From the NCBI GenBank assembly GCA_950295325.1, contig OX485806.1, positions 49,533,169-49,597,168 on the forward strand: DNA of 64,000 nucleotides, read 5' to 3'. Of the stretch, positions 9,801 to 18,647 are shown in pieces. The notes under the pieces are model-generated. The model saw only the letters and a list, made by a program, of their open reading frames with translations. It did not search any database and had not been told where the DNA came from. Positions within the stretch are counted from its first letter, which is position 1, and each line of letters starts with the position of its first letter. This DNA is from Polytrichum commune (Eukaryota > Streptophyta > Polytrichopsida > Polytrichales > Polytrichaceae). Position numbers and translations under genes: made by a program.

Positions 9801-12800
9801 GAGTCCCATCTACATGAATTAAACTAACCTCACCCTCTTCCACGTCATCTACCCAAGGTGTTAACCCACCGCTAATCCACTCTTCCTCGGTGAGCACCTC
9901 ACATGGCTCCAACAATGAGCCCTCTCCTAAACTAACACTAGGAAATTCACTCCCTAAGCCTACTTGGTGAAATGTAACCATTACATCAACCTCGGACTCG
10001 GGGTACTCCCTTAGCCATTGGGCATAATCCCCATTATCCCCATAATTGTAAAAATTAGGACCTAGACTTCCCGAGCCCGAATCTATAACAACCCTTTGAC
10101 CTTCGGGATGGACGACTCCCACCAATGCCTTGCCAATCTCATTCTCGTTTAAGTCATCAATTTCCTTCTCCAATGGCAAATACATCTCCTTCTTCATCCA
10201 TCCTTCTAATGAACCAATGGACACTATGACCCTATTACCCTCCGGACCATAAGTGATGGATGGTTTAGGTCCACCCCAATTGACCATAGCATTCGCCATC
10301 CGCAACCAAGGCCTACCTAGCAAAATGGGGAAGGTGTCCTTGTTGGAGTGCATTTTAATGACATGGAAGGTGACCAAGTACTCCTCACCTCCCGTAGTCA
10401 TTCTACAATCCTTGATCATCCCCAAAGGCGTAGTCGAACTTTGATTTGCCATATTTATGACCAAAGGTGAAGGCCCCGTGAGTCCAAGTCCCAATTTTTT
10501 CATAGTATCCTCCGGTAGTATATTTAGACTACTCCCTCCGTCGACTAGCACATTAGGAACCACCTTATCTACTATAACAACTTCTATTTCTATAGCTTTC
10601 ACGTCTCTTCCACCTTGTGATTGGATCCTAGCGGCTATTTTAGCTTTCACCTTCCTCATCCTCTTGTGTACCGGCATTCCCTCCTTTAATGTTTTCCTTG
10701 CCGTGGGTGAAATTTCCAATAGTTGGCCGAAAGTAATATCCGCCTTGAGTGTACTAAGGTCCGCCCACAAGTCGTACCCGGTAGATCTTTCCACCTTAGA
10801 ATTACCCACTACGTCGAATTCATCTACGGGAACCCCCGGTCCTTCCCATTCACCCACATCGCTATTATCCAAGTCATGTACCGCATTAGTCCTCTCCCTA
10901 TCTTGTAAAATTATATTTTCCCTCTCCACATCCTTAGTAGCTCTTCTAGCTACCCTATCCAACTCGGAGAGATTAATCTCTTCATCCGAAGAGTAATTTC
11001 CTTGCTCTCCTATTCCTACCTCCAACGGGGCATCCCCTCTCCTAGCCCTAGTAGTTACCGCTAGTGCAGGTGCTTCTTCAACCACACCCTTACCCTTCAC
11101 TAACTCATATGTAATAGCATTGGTGTGAGGAGGCCATTGACTTTGCTCCTCTCCAATTCTCGTTGGGAGAGGAAGCATGTCATCACATGTGGCCTCCAAC
11201 ACTCCATCCATGAACCTAACATCTTGGGAGTTAGATGGTCCCGGATCCGTTGGAGGCGCTTGTCTCCCGTTACTACCATTAGGTGGAACTCCTTGTCTAT
11301 TTTGTATTGGAATGTAACCGGTTGTAGTTTGCAAGCCCGCCGGTGGATGAAACGTTTGCCTAGCATTACTATGGTCATAGTATAAGTTAGGTGGCCTAAG
11401 TTCATTGGCCGGTACTCCTTGTGGCCTAGCACCTCGCATATTATCCCTTGCTTGTTGTTGTGGATTAGCCACCGGGTAAGGGACATTAATTATTTTGTCC
11501 GGTTGGCGACACGTATCCGAGGGATGACTTCCTCCACAATTGCTACAATTAAACTCTTGACCTTCGGACCAACATTGTCCTTGAGCGTGCCACCTTCCAC
11601 AAAAGGGATGAAATTCCTTCTTCTCTAAATTTTGGCCACCTTGCCCTCTAGGTTGTGGTCCTCTATTGCTTCCATTTCCATAGTGAGGTGGCGCTTGACC
11701 TCGTTGATTTTGTTGAGGTGGGTTACCGTTTCCTCTTTGGTCACGGTTTTGTCCACTTCTACAAAATTGACGCGTGTGGCCCGGTTGGCCACATTGGACA
11801 CACCATAATCCGGAAGAATGCCTACCCGACTCAACCGGGGGTGGAGGCCCCGGTTGTTGACTCCGGATCATTAATGACATTTGATCCGTGAGGCTTTGCA
11901 TTTGTTTTATCATAGCCTCTTGGAATCCTAGTTGGCTAGCACCTAGTCTTCTCTCAACCTCCTCCAAGTGTGGATCCGTTCTAGGGGCCGGTAGTGCCAA
12001 AAGAGGTGCCGGTTCCCTAACCGCTAAAGGTCGGGGACCGGTGTCCACAATGGCATATGGAATTTGGTTCTCATACTTAGCGGGTTCTACCGCTACCACC
12101 CTAGGGCGTATGGGGATGAATTGTGGGATCAATTCATCCTCCCTTCTCCATAGCCTTTCGTGATCTTTATCCAAGTTTTCAATATCTCTAGCCGCACGCT
12201 TGGCATCCGCCAAGGTCAAGGGATTCCTTTCTAGAACACCCCTAATAGTTCCGGACTTAAAAAACCCTTGAATGAAAAATTGCTTTAGCGTGTCGTCGTT
12301 GAGCATGGTACCCACAAATCTAGTGCACACTAAATCAAACCTCCTAATGTAAGCCGAAATTTCTTCCTCCCTTCCTTGCTTCAATGACGACAATACCCTT
12401 AATGCAGTACTTTGACCCACTTCCGGCCTAAATTCGTTAAGAAACTCCCTTTGTAATTGTTCCCATCCCCTAAAATGTCCCTCGGCATGATCCCGATACC
12501 ATTCATAGGCTTCCCCCTCTAGAGTGGTAGGAAACCACACTAACCAATAACCCGGGTCGGTTATGAGGAAGCTAGCCAACCGTTCGATATACCGTTCCAT
12601 GTGCCGAGAGGGGTCCTCATCCTTGGTCCCATAAAATTTAGGGAGATGAGATGGCATATCCATCGCCGCTAAATTTTGTGGAACCACAATTGGTAGGCCT
12701 CTTGGCCTAACCAATGGGTCTATTGGAGGTATAGGAGGTATGGGCGGAATTGGGGGTATGGGTGGTGGATCCATCCCCCGTTCCTCGGCCATGGTGACCG

Positions 12801-13095
12801 GTGAACTATTCAACAATCCCCTATCAACTTCTACCGGGAATTCTTCTCTAAGTGTGTAATTTTCCGAAGAAGTCTCACCACTCAATTTGGAGGGAGTGAT
12901 CTCCTCTTCAAGTTGAGCTCCGAGTTCTAAGGTGTCTAGAATTGACCTAGTCCTAGGTTCGACGTTCAAACAACTCTCTATTCTAACATTATCTTGTTCT
13001 AATCTATCACTGATTTTAGAGGACCGCCTCTTTCGAGTAGATTTCTCTAGTCCTACTATCAAACTTGGTTTTTGTGAGCGAGTCCTACCTTGCAT
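6856..13095 (-). CDS. Gypsy gag-pol polyprotein, intact
   Basis: This is one frame of 2079 codons. Approximate residue positions are: gag/retrotransposon domain 145-320; zinc knuckle CVQCGQPGHTRQFC about 428; aspartic protease LVDGGSSLNILP about 850; reverse transcriptase about 1270-1440 with the active-site motif VFVDDFS about 1377; RNase H (HVYCDAS) about 1520; integrase zinc-binding His/Cys region about 1730-1760; and integrase core with MDYVGE, SDRGTHF and PYHPQTNGQTERVN to about 1895. The FVDDFS form and the single fused gag-pol frame suit the non-chromovirus Tat/Athila side of plant Ty3/gypsy elements. No chromodomain is visible at the C terminus. The frame is open from an ATG, has no stop and ends 61 bp from the 3' LTR, so it may still be functional. 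Reverse transcription and integration are the roles expected from the family. Confidence 0.95.
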   Translation of the reverse strand: MQGRTRSQKPSLIVGLEKSTRKRRSSKISDRLEQDNVRIESCLNVEPRTRSILDTLELGAQLEEEITPSKLSGETSSENYTLREEFPVEVDRGLLNSSPVTMAEERGMDPPPIPPIPPIPPIPPIDPLVRPRGLPIVVPQNLAAMDMPSHLPKFYGTKDEDPSRHMERYIERLASFLITDPGYWLVWFPTTLEGEAYEWYRDHAEGHFRGWEQLQREFLNEFRPEVGQSTALRVLSSLKQGREEEISAYIRRFDLVCTRFVGTMLNDDTLKQFFIQGFFKSGTIRGVLERNPLTLADAKRAARDIENLDKDHERLWRREDELIPQFIPIRPRVVAVEPAKYENQIPYAIVDTGPRPLAVREPAPLLALPAPRTDPHLEEVERRLGASQLGFQEAMIKQMQSLTDQMSLMIRSQQPGPPPPVESGRHSSGLWCVQCGQPGHTRQFCRSGQNRDQRGNGNPPQQNQRGQAPPHYGNGSNRGPQPRGQGGQNLEKKEFHPFCGRWHAQGQCWSEGQEFNCSNCGGSHPSDTCRQPDKIINVPYPVANPQQQARDNMRGARPQGVPANELRPPNLYYDHSNARQTFHPPAGLQTTTGYIPIQNRQGVPPNGSNGRQAPPTDPGPSNSQDVRFMDGVLEATCDDMLPLPTRIGEEQSQWPPHTNAITYELVKGKGVVEEAPALAVTTRARRGDAPLEVGIGEQGNYSSDEEINLSELDRVARRATKDVERENIILQDRERTNAVHDLDNSDVGEWEGPGVPVDEFDVVGNSKVERSTGYDLWADLSTLKADITFGQLLEISPTARKTLKEGMPVHKRMRKVKAKIAARIQSQGGRDVKAIEIEVVIVDKVVPNVLVDGGSSLNILPEDTMKKLGLGLTGPSPLVINMANQSSTTPLGMIKDCRMTTGGEEYLVTFHVIKMHSNKDTFPILLGRPWLRMANAMVNWGGPKPSITYGPEGNRVIVSIGSLEGWMKKEMYLPLEKEIDDLNENEIGKALVGVVHPEGQRVVIDSGSGSLGPNFYNYGDNGDYAQWLREYPESEVDVMVTFHQVGLGSEFPSVSLGEGSLLEPCEVLTEEEWISGGLTPWVDDVEEGEVSLIHVDGTQEEDVIIESSKLEEPLHFKTTSTGIVVGQDVKDYPNVPSDWYRNKEEQTHVSEADWRYVDVKLKNGKTRQMKMGSKLGEKEVREYSNLVDEFSDTFAWSYDELKGIPREMVEHRIPLIPGARPIRQKERRMNPQLQLLVKAELERLLKAGFIKPVEITDWVSPMVLVKKKNGKLRVCVDYRKLNSCTQKDHFPLPFITLLLEEVGGHSRYTFMDGYAGYNQISIALQDIHKTAFTTPWGTFVWVVMPFGLCNAPATFQRLVMYIFTDLLFKSMTVFVDDFSTQSNVDDHLHCVREALVRCRKMRLALNPDKTFLGVNKGVLLGYVVSEKGREPDPDKIAAISDLATPTNSKGISKLLGHVGWYRELIPNFSKIAVPITHLLKKDVKFEWTDACQKAFEELRDRLSTYPALIPPNWGKPFHVYCDASNVAIGSALCQATGEKEKDQPIAYASKQLTPAERNYSTTERECLAMVFSVKKFRHYLMCNPVVFFVDHMAIKYLINKAELSGRLARWVLLLEEFDYTVEYKPGRMHLQADHLSRLSEEIGKNPVNDMLVDDSLFVVTSTPEWYAGIVEFLTTHKLPKEWTKEERRKVRVNSRQFVVVGHRLFRRGSDGILRRCVSKTEVEAILIACHDSACGGHFSGQLTGQKILRAGYFWPTLFKDAHDYVRKCDACQRYARNDLRMEMPLHVSLPLIPFEKWGMDYVGEVHPQSSKGMKYIVVATEYLTKWAEAKAVKTDTAEHAATFMYENIISRFGVPKILVSDRGTHFLNDLIREMTEKFKIDHRKTTPYHPQTNGQTERVNGILVSILRKTVIDSKRDWDTKLTAALWAYRTTYKVTTRATPFSLVYGLEATLPIEYEVESLRVAVSTRLTESQSLRNRLTDLEALDEGRRMAAQHIEATQRRRKITFDKRHKRRALTPGMMVMIQDARKLEFPAKFNAVWLGPYLVYEVFPNNSIQLETLNGELFPTRTSGSRCKEYRA

Positions 13096-13982
13096 TCCAT
13101 AAGAATCGATCGACCCTCACTTGACCACACATAATCCTAGCAATTTCCCTCTTAATATTTTCACTTGTCTTGGTGTGGTTATAATTTTTTTAGGAGGTGA
13201 GGAAAAGAACCTGCAAGCCCACTTAGGTGAAAGAATCCCAATAGGGGATAGGCATGTTCATGTTAATTTTTTGGTTAAGTCGGAGCATCACCTCCGCACC
13301 TTCCCGCAAATTAACACTCACCACAATACCGATTGTGAGGGGGTGACCTTCCGAGTAGATTATGTTAAAAGTCGAGGCTTCACCCTTCAACTTCTCACAC
13401 CATCCACAATTCGGGAATTACCCTCTACAACGGATAACAACAATCACGAGTACAAAAGGCATTCCTTAATTAGTTAATGAGTTCACTTTGAAGAAATAAA
13501 CATACCTTGAGCAATCGCATCCCCCTGTGAGTTAGCACTCCCCTCAATCGTGACTCAATGTAACAACACCATAAACTTTGTGAAATATTAATTTAATCTA
13601 GAGCATGAAATGACAACTCCCAAAACTTTGAGACTCACCCCGAGGTGAGTGTCAAAGTTCAATGTCCTAAGGTGAATTTACCCTCTAATGTTTTAATGAG
13701 CTACTCGGTTATAGGTTCCTTTTAAGTTCTTAGCAAATCCCCAAAAAGGTTGAGGACGTACCTTCGCCGCGCTCCTTCCTCAAAAATGAATTTGCGTAAT
13801 TGACAATGCAATTCATTCCAAGGAATAGTTGAAATACAATGAATTCAAATGTAACCCAAAGAGAGAATACTTACCGAGTTTCGGGTGCTCCTTCCCTTCT
13901 CTCAAGTTTGTGTCTCCAATTTTTCCTAGTTGCCTCCAAGTCTCCTAGTCGCCTCCAAGTCTTGTAACTACCTTCCGCTTCG

Positions 13983-14000
13983 CTCCCGGCGGACGCACCA
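13983..14000 (-). other. Candidate tRNA primer-binding site of gypsy element
   Basis: On the minus strand, directly after the 5' LTR and a 4-base spacer (TAAT), the sequence reads TGGTGCGTCCGCCGGGAG. It begins with TGG as expected for a site complementary to a tRNA 3' CCA end. The tRNA was not identified. The leader from 13096 to 13982 has no other recognisable feature. Confidence 0.6.
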
Positions 14001-14004
14001 ATTA

Positions 14005-16152
14005 TGTGAGGCCAAACCCCCCACCCTTAAGCGTCCGTAGTCCGAGTAGTGGGTTTGGGCTCACATTCCTCCACGGTATTGGATTTGGACTTGGATGAGT
14101 CCATAGTGCAAGGTTCACCCTTCAAGTGGTCTTGGATTTAACTAGAATTTCACTTTTAACAACTCAATGTACGATTTCAATACGTATGTGGAGAATGCAC
14201 AAGTTAACTATGTTATTTTAACCTCCTTATGCTCGGGTGCTATTTTGTCTTTGTTTGCTTCTAACGTCCATCCGGCTGCTTTAGCTACACAAGCCCTTAA
14301 GGATATCCCTCTCCTAAATGGAGTCCGTGCCGTTGACTCTATACTACCACTTGAACTATCACTTGTGTATTCCGTATCGCTACTATAAGAGGTCTCACTT
14401 GGTGTCTCCATACCGTACATAAGCCTTTAAGTATTAAGAAATACTTATGTGACTTATGTTAATCTCTCCCTCGCACCTTTGGTCTTTGCTTCCTTTGTCT
14501 TGCCATCGCGAGAGTGCTCCACATTCTCCATTAAGTTGTGCACGTGGTTTATTTTTAAAGAGAGGATGCAAGTGTAAAAAAAAACACTATTCTCTATAGT
14601 CAATCTCAAATACATTTACTTGTGAAAGCCACACATAACACTAACTAGCATAATGTAACTAACTACTTGTCTATGAGCTAATTAGGTAGGCTATCTACTA
14701 AGCTCCTTCATGAACCCATCTCTTTACTTTCTAATTACATAAACCTAGCTCCTTCATAAACCCAGCTTCTTAGCTTCTAACTAAACAAACCCAGCTCCTT
14801 CATAAACCCAGCTCCTTCATGAACCCAGCTCCTTAGCTTCTAACTAAACAAACCCAGGTCCTTCATAAAACCAGCTCTTTACTTTCTAACTAAACAAACC
14901 CAGCTCCTTCATAAACCCAGCTCCTTCATAAACCCACAACTTTGTAGTTGTAATCCCCAACTACCTCACTAATTATTCAAGCCCTTAACTAATCTTCCTA
15001 CCTAATTTCCCTAATTCTACTAACAACCCCTTTCTAATCACACAATTCTTCTCTAATCCTAAGATCCTAAAATCCTAGAGAGGAGAGGGGGAGAGAGAAT
15101 TTCCTAACTTCACTAAGACTAACTAATCCACACAAGTATATTTTTGCACTCATCACAACATCAAGTGCTCAACTCTTAAACATGGAACTTGCAACCACGT
15201 GTATTCAAAACATGAACTTTAAGTACCACAAATTGGAATCATGAATTAACTTTAAAATCCTTCACGTCAACACTAATTCTACCAAGAGGTCAAGCCCTCT
15301 TCAAGGCTAACAAGCCTTGGCTCTCAAACTAAAAACTAAGCACACACATGTGCTCCAATATGGCTTCCCACACCCACACTTATAACTCGTGGGGTGCCTT
15401 GGAGCACAAAGGAAAGAGAGGATGAGTGAGGGAAGAATGAGGGATTATATAGTAAGCTTGAGGGGGTGAGCACCCTCAAGGCTCACGATAAGCCCTTGAG
15501 ATTTCCTCCTACTTAGTAGGCGCCAATCCTATCTTCTAAGCCTGCCTCCCTCAAATGATCAACAAGGATCCTAATTCGAACATTTAACTAGCCTTGGCTT
15601 TCTACCTACCACACTTTACCAAACTTGGGATGCTTCAACCCAAACTTAGCCTCTTTCGCTTTCCGCCGCCATAACTTTCTCCCCTTACTTTCCCAAATCG
15701 TCGCTCGCCACTTAATTCAAACCACGATGCTTAACTCGTGATTTGATTGGTGCTTTGAGAATTTGCTTATCCTCCACCTTGCATTCTTCCTTGGGCCTTC
15801 CCCATTAAGTGGCCATGATGAGGTGGTCCACTTGTGCGCTCCATGTGATCCTCCATTCATCCCAATTCGAATGCACTTGCCTCTTGAGTCACTTTGGTTG
15901 TCTCCATCCATTTGTACTAGCCTACTCACTAACTACTCAATCCAAGTTCTCCTTACCTATCCTCATTCACTCAAATCCTTCCGAAGGTAAAAACACAATA
16001 ACAACTCACATCCTAGCCTCTTACAACATGGTACTTCTAAGACTAACATTTCACTCTTTTTATATTTTTGTGAAGTAACATGCTACTTCAAAGTGCATCA
16101 ACTAACGTTTCAAGGGTCTAAGACTAAATGTGGGCACCCTTTTGGGCTCACA
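14005..16152 (-). repeat. 5' LTR of gypsy element
   Basis: This 2148-bp LTR begins TGTGAG and ends CTCACA on the plus strand. It is nearly identical to the other LTR, with scattered single differences (for example CCACGG against CCGCGG near the start). It lacks the internal duplication and differs in the low-complexity middle around 14930-15065. Confidence 0.95.
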
Positions 16153-16424
16153 CCCCCCCCCCAATCAAATTGTACATAGAGATTTGTAAAAATAAAATTA
16201 TTATTTTTGGCGCCCATATGTTTGCATCCGTGTCCCAATGTATGTTGTTCCCCTTGTATGTTTTTGTTGCCACCAATGGTCCAATTCTTCTTGTGTTTGC
16301 ACAAAATTTCCGTTCTGCTTGAGATGGACATAGCATAACATAGTCCTCGTCCGCCTTCTCTCGCTCGTCGCCGCAGGGTTCGGAGCATAGCGTCGCAGCT
16401 CCCCACCGATCCTCTCCGAGGACT

Positions 16425-17189
16425 GTGGAGGACAGCGCGGTGGTCCCCCCGATTTTGCCCTCGCCACCTTCGCCTCCCAAGACCCGGTTCCTGGTGCTAG
16501 ACCTCAACGGGGTCCTTGTCCAGTGCGTGCATTGTCCGAGGGTCCCCACGGTGCCTTTCTGCAAGCCCGAGGACGCCAACTACGATGGTCCCCCCGCGTA
16601 CATCAAAAGCAAGTTAGTGTACCTCCGCCCGTGGCTTCGGCGCTTCCTGCAGGTCGCCCTATCCAAATGGTGGGTGATCGTGTGGAGCTCCATGAAGTCC
16701 GAGAACACCCAGGCCGTCGTGGAGTTCATCTTCAAGGGACTCCAACCCCCGTGCTTGGTCCTAAGACAGGACTCTTGTAGAACGTTATACACCCCCGAGG
16801 GCAGGGTTGTGAAAAAGCCCAACAACCCCGCCGTAAACCAATTTCTTAAGGTCTTGAAGCCAGTCGTATGGGACCAGCGTCCGACCATGGTCGGCTGTCC
16901 CTACGACGTTCGCCCCACCCGTGACAACACGTTGATGGTGGACGACAGCGCTTCCAAAAACATTTTGAACCCGACCTCGAACTTCATAGTTTGCCCCACG
17001 TGGACGGTCGAGAAGGTCCGAGACCGCTTTTTGTTAGACCTACTTAAGTACATTCAAACGCTCGTGGGGAGCGGACTACCCGTGCCCCGGTTCCTTAGTT
17101 GTAATCCGATAGGCGAAATATACATGGATCCGAAGGACTATATGTACAGAGAGTTGTACGCTCACGCGAAATATAATAAACTCATTTGA
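16425..17189 (+). CDS. FCP1/NIF-like (HAD) phosphatase-type domain, exon 1
   Basis: The frame encodes a HAD-superfamily domain of the FCP1/NLI-interacting-factor type. Motif I reads LVLDLNGVLV, with Asn in place of the second Asp of DxDx(T/V). LVYLRPWLRRFLQ follows, then motif II in VIVWSSMKSEN, and motif IV LMVDDSASKN. Members with the full motif dephosphorylate phospho-Ser/Thr, classically the RNA polymerase II CTD. The Asp-to-Asn change in motif I, seen in some plant relatives, makes catalysis uncertain. The frame opens with GTG and the first internal ATG is far inside the domain, so an upstream exon or a missing start is likely. The stop is at 17187-17189. Two further coding blocks follow on the same strand. 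Confidence 0.7.
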   Translation: MEDSAVVPPILPSPPSPPKTRFLVLDLNGVLVQCVHCPRVPTVPFCKPEDANYDGPPAYIKSKLVYLRPWLRRFLQVALSKWWVIVWSSMKSENTQAVVEFIFKGLQPPCLVLRQDSCRTLYTPEGRVVKKPNNPAVNQFLKVLKPVVWDQRPTMVGCPYDVRPTRDNTLMVDDSASKNILNPTSNFIVCPTWTVEKVRDRFLLDLLKYIQTLVGSGLPVPRFLSCNPIGEIYMDPKDYMYRELYAHAKYNKLI

Positions 17190-17308
17190 GATACTACATG
17201 GTGTGCCATTGTGTGTGATATATTATGCCTCAATTGTATATCGATTTTTACATGCTCCCCCCTCCCCCCCTCCCCTTGGGTTTTGTTTTGTTTCCTTTTT
17301 TGCGCCAG

Positions 17309-17662
17309 CGTTTGGAGCCCTCGATTGAGATCGTCAGCGAATCAAACTTGGGGAGCTTCTTCTACGAGACCGTCTACGATGCCGCGTCCACCATCGACTA
17401 CTCCAAGGAGCCTATCGACGCCGGCGTCGTCGATAGCCCCCCACCCAAGCAAATCTTCCGGCCATCTCCGTCCCCGTCGCCGCTCAAGGGCATAAATCGC
17501 AAATGCGTCCGGACGTCCCCGTCTCGGCCCGGCGGCAGTAGTACACCTCAACGGCGGCTGCGGATGGACGCTCGGCCTACGAAGAGTGGCACCCTTCCTA
17601 TTCCTTTGCGGGACGCATTGCCCCTCCTCGCCGACTCCGACGGGAACGCCCCCGGTGACAAG
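17309..17662 (+). CDS. Probable second exon of FCP1-like gene (Pro/Ser-rich)
   Basis: The block opens after a pyrimidine-rich tract and acceptor GCCAG (to 17308) and reads RLEPSIEIVSESNLGSFFYE, then a Pro/Ser-rich segment. It ends in GDK with donor GTGAAC at 17663. It joins the next block in phase 0. No phase-compatible donor was found at the end of the preceding domain, so the junction to it is not resolved, and this could be the start of a separate gene. Confidence 0.45.
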
Positions 17663-17793
17663 GTGAACCCCCCCCCCCCCAAACATGGTTAACCGCGCAT
17701 TACAATCATCCGGCACTTAAAAAATGAACGTGTGACACGTTTGGGTCTTCCTCCCTAAACTAACACGTGTGTTCTTGCATTGACGCGTTGCAG

Positions 17794-18075
17794 GTTGCTC
17801 CCACCCGTAAACCTATGCGGGCTAGTGCGTTCGTCGAGTTGGAGCGTTTCTACTCCATGACCAGAAATGCAAGACAGTCCACTTCATCGTATTCGAATTC
17901 TTCGTCGTATAATTCGGGCGGCCGACGGAATCCAAAATGTGTTTTTGATGGCGGTCACCCCAAGAATGGCTATAGTCGTGGGGCGGAGATTTTCAGGAAT
18001 GTTGAAGCAATGCGAGCAAAAAAAACCGCAGCAAAAGAAAAAGAGGCAAAAGAAAAAAAAAGCAAAAGAAAATGA
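17794..18075 (+). CDS. Probable last exon of FCP1-like gene, Lys/Glu-rich tail
   Basis: The block starts after acceptor GTTGCAG with VAPTRKPMRASAFVELERF, continues with a Ser/Tyr/Asn-rich segment, and ends in a repetitive AKEKEAKEKKSKRK tail before a TGA. The tail resembles a nuclear or RNA-binding basic tail, but this is only composition. Repeated GCAAAAGAAAAAG units suggest replication slippage. Confidence 0.45.
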   Translation, partial: VAPTRKPMRASAFVELERFYSMTRNARQSTSSYSNSSSYNSGGRRNPKCVFDGGHPKNGYSRGAEIFRNVEAMRAKKTAAKEKEAKEKKSKRK

Positions 18076-18250
18076 AGCAAAAGAAAAAGAGGTAGTCTCC
18101 GAGGCTAGATAGGCCATAGTAGGAGTAGGGTTGTGGGCCATAGGCAAGAACATTTTGGGTCGCACTATCCAATGGATGTGTGGTGTTAGCATGCTATGCA
18201 TTTTACATGCCACACTTTGTATGTTTTTTTTGCAATAATATAAGTGTCAC

Positions 18251-18500
18251 ATGATTTCCCCTTCCATATGGTCTAAGGTTTGGATTGCCCTACCTAAACC
18301 ATCACAAATATGAGTTTGGAATATTTTGTATGTTATATTATATTGGTTCACATATTTCCCCTTCAATATGATCTATGGTTTGGATTGCCCTACCTAAACC
18401 ATATTCATACAAGTTTTTGTGCGATAATATGAATGTTTTAAGATTTCCCCTTCAACTTGGCCTAAGGTTTGGATTGCCCACCCTAAACAATCCCAAATAT
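18251..18500 (+). repeat. Three tandem units with inverted GGTTTGG/CCTAAACC arms
   Basis: Three diverged units of about 90-110 bp each contain ATTTCCCCTTC, then AAGGTTTGGATTGCCC and CCTAAACCAT, so every unit can fold into a short hairpin (GGTTTgG with CcTAAACC). They lie downstream of the FCP1-like gene. The rest of 18076-18640 shows no gene. Confidence 0.8.
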
Positions 18501-18647
18501 GAGTTATTAATGGGGATCTTGTTCTAAACACCCGCTTCAAAGTGTTCGCATCTTACAACTTTCTCCAATATGTGTTCCATTTATCCTTGTTCTTATTTTT
18601 GTGAATGTCTCAAAATGCCCAAAAAGTCTCAATTTAACGAATATAGT

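Larger units (their letters stand above)
3990..16152 (-). mobile_element. Full-length Ty3/gypsy (Tat/Athila-like) LTR retrotransposon
   Basis: This is a 12,163-bp element with LTRs at 3990-6794 (3' LTR) and 14005-16152 (5' LTR). Each LTR begins TGTGAG and ends CTCACA. The flanks show CCCCC on both sides (3985-3989 and 16153-16157), consistent with a 5-bp target duplication, although the right side is a C10 run. The internal region encodes one intact gag-pol frame on the minus strand. The two LTRs are almost identical in sequence apart from structural changes, so the insertion is young. It sits between the end of ParB-MTase-like copy 1 and the FCP1-like gene. Confidence 0.95.

Noticed and set aside
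10457-10996. Plus-strand frame of 179 codons opposite gag-pol
   Set aside because: It lies antisense inside the intact gypsy polyprotein and has no recognisable motif.
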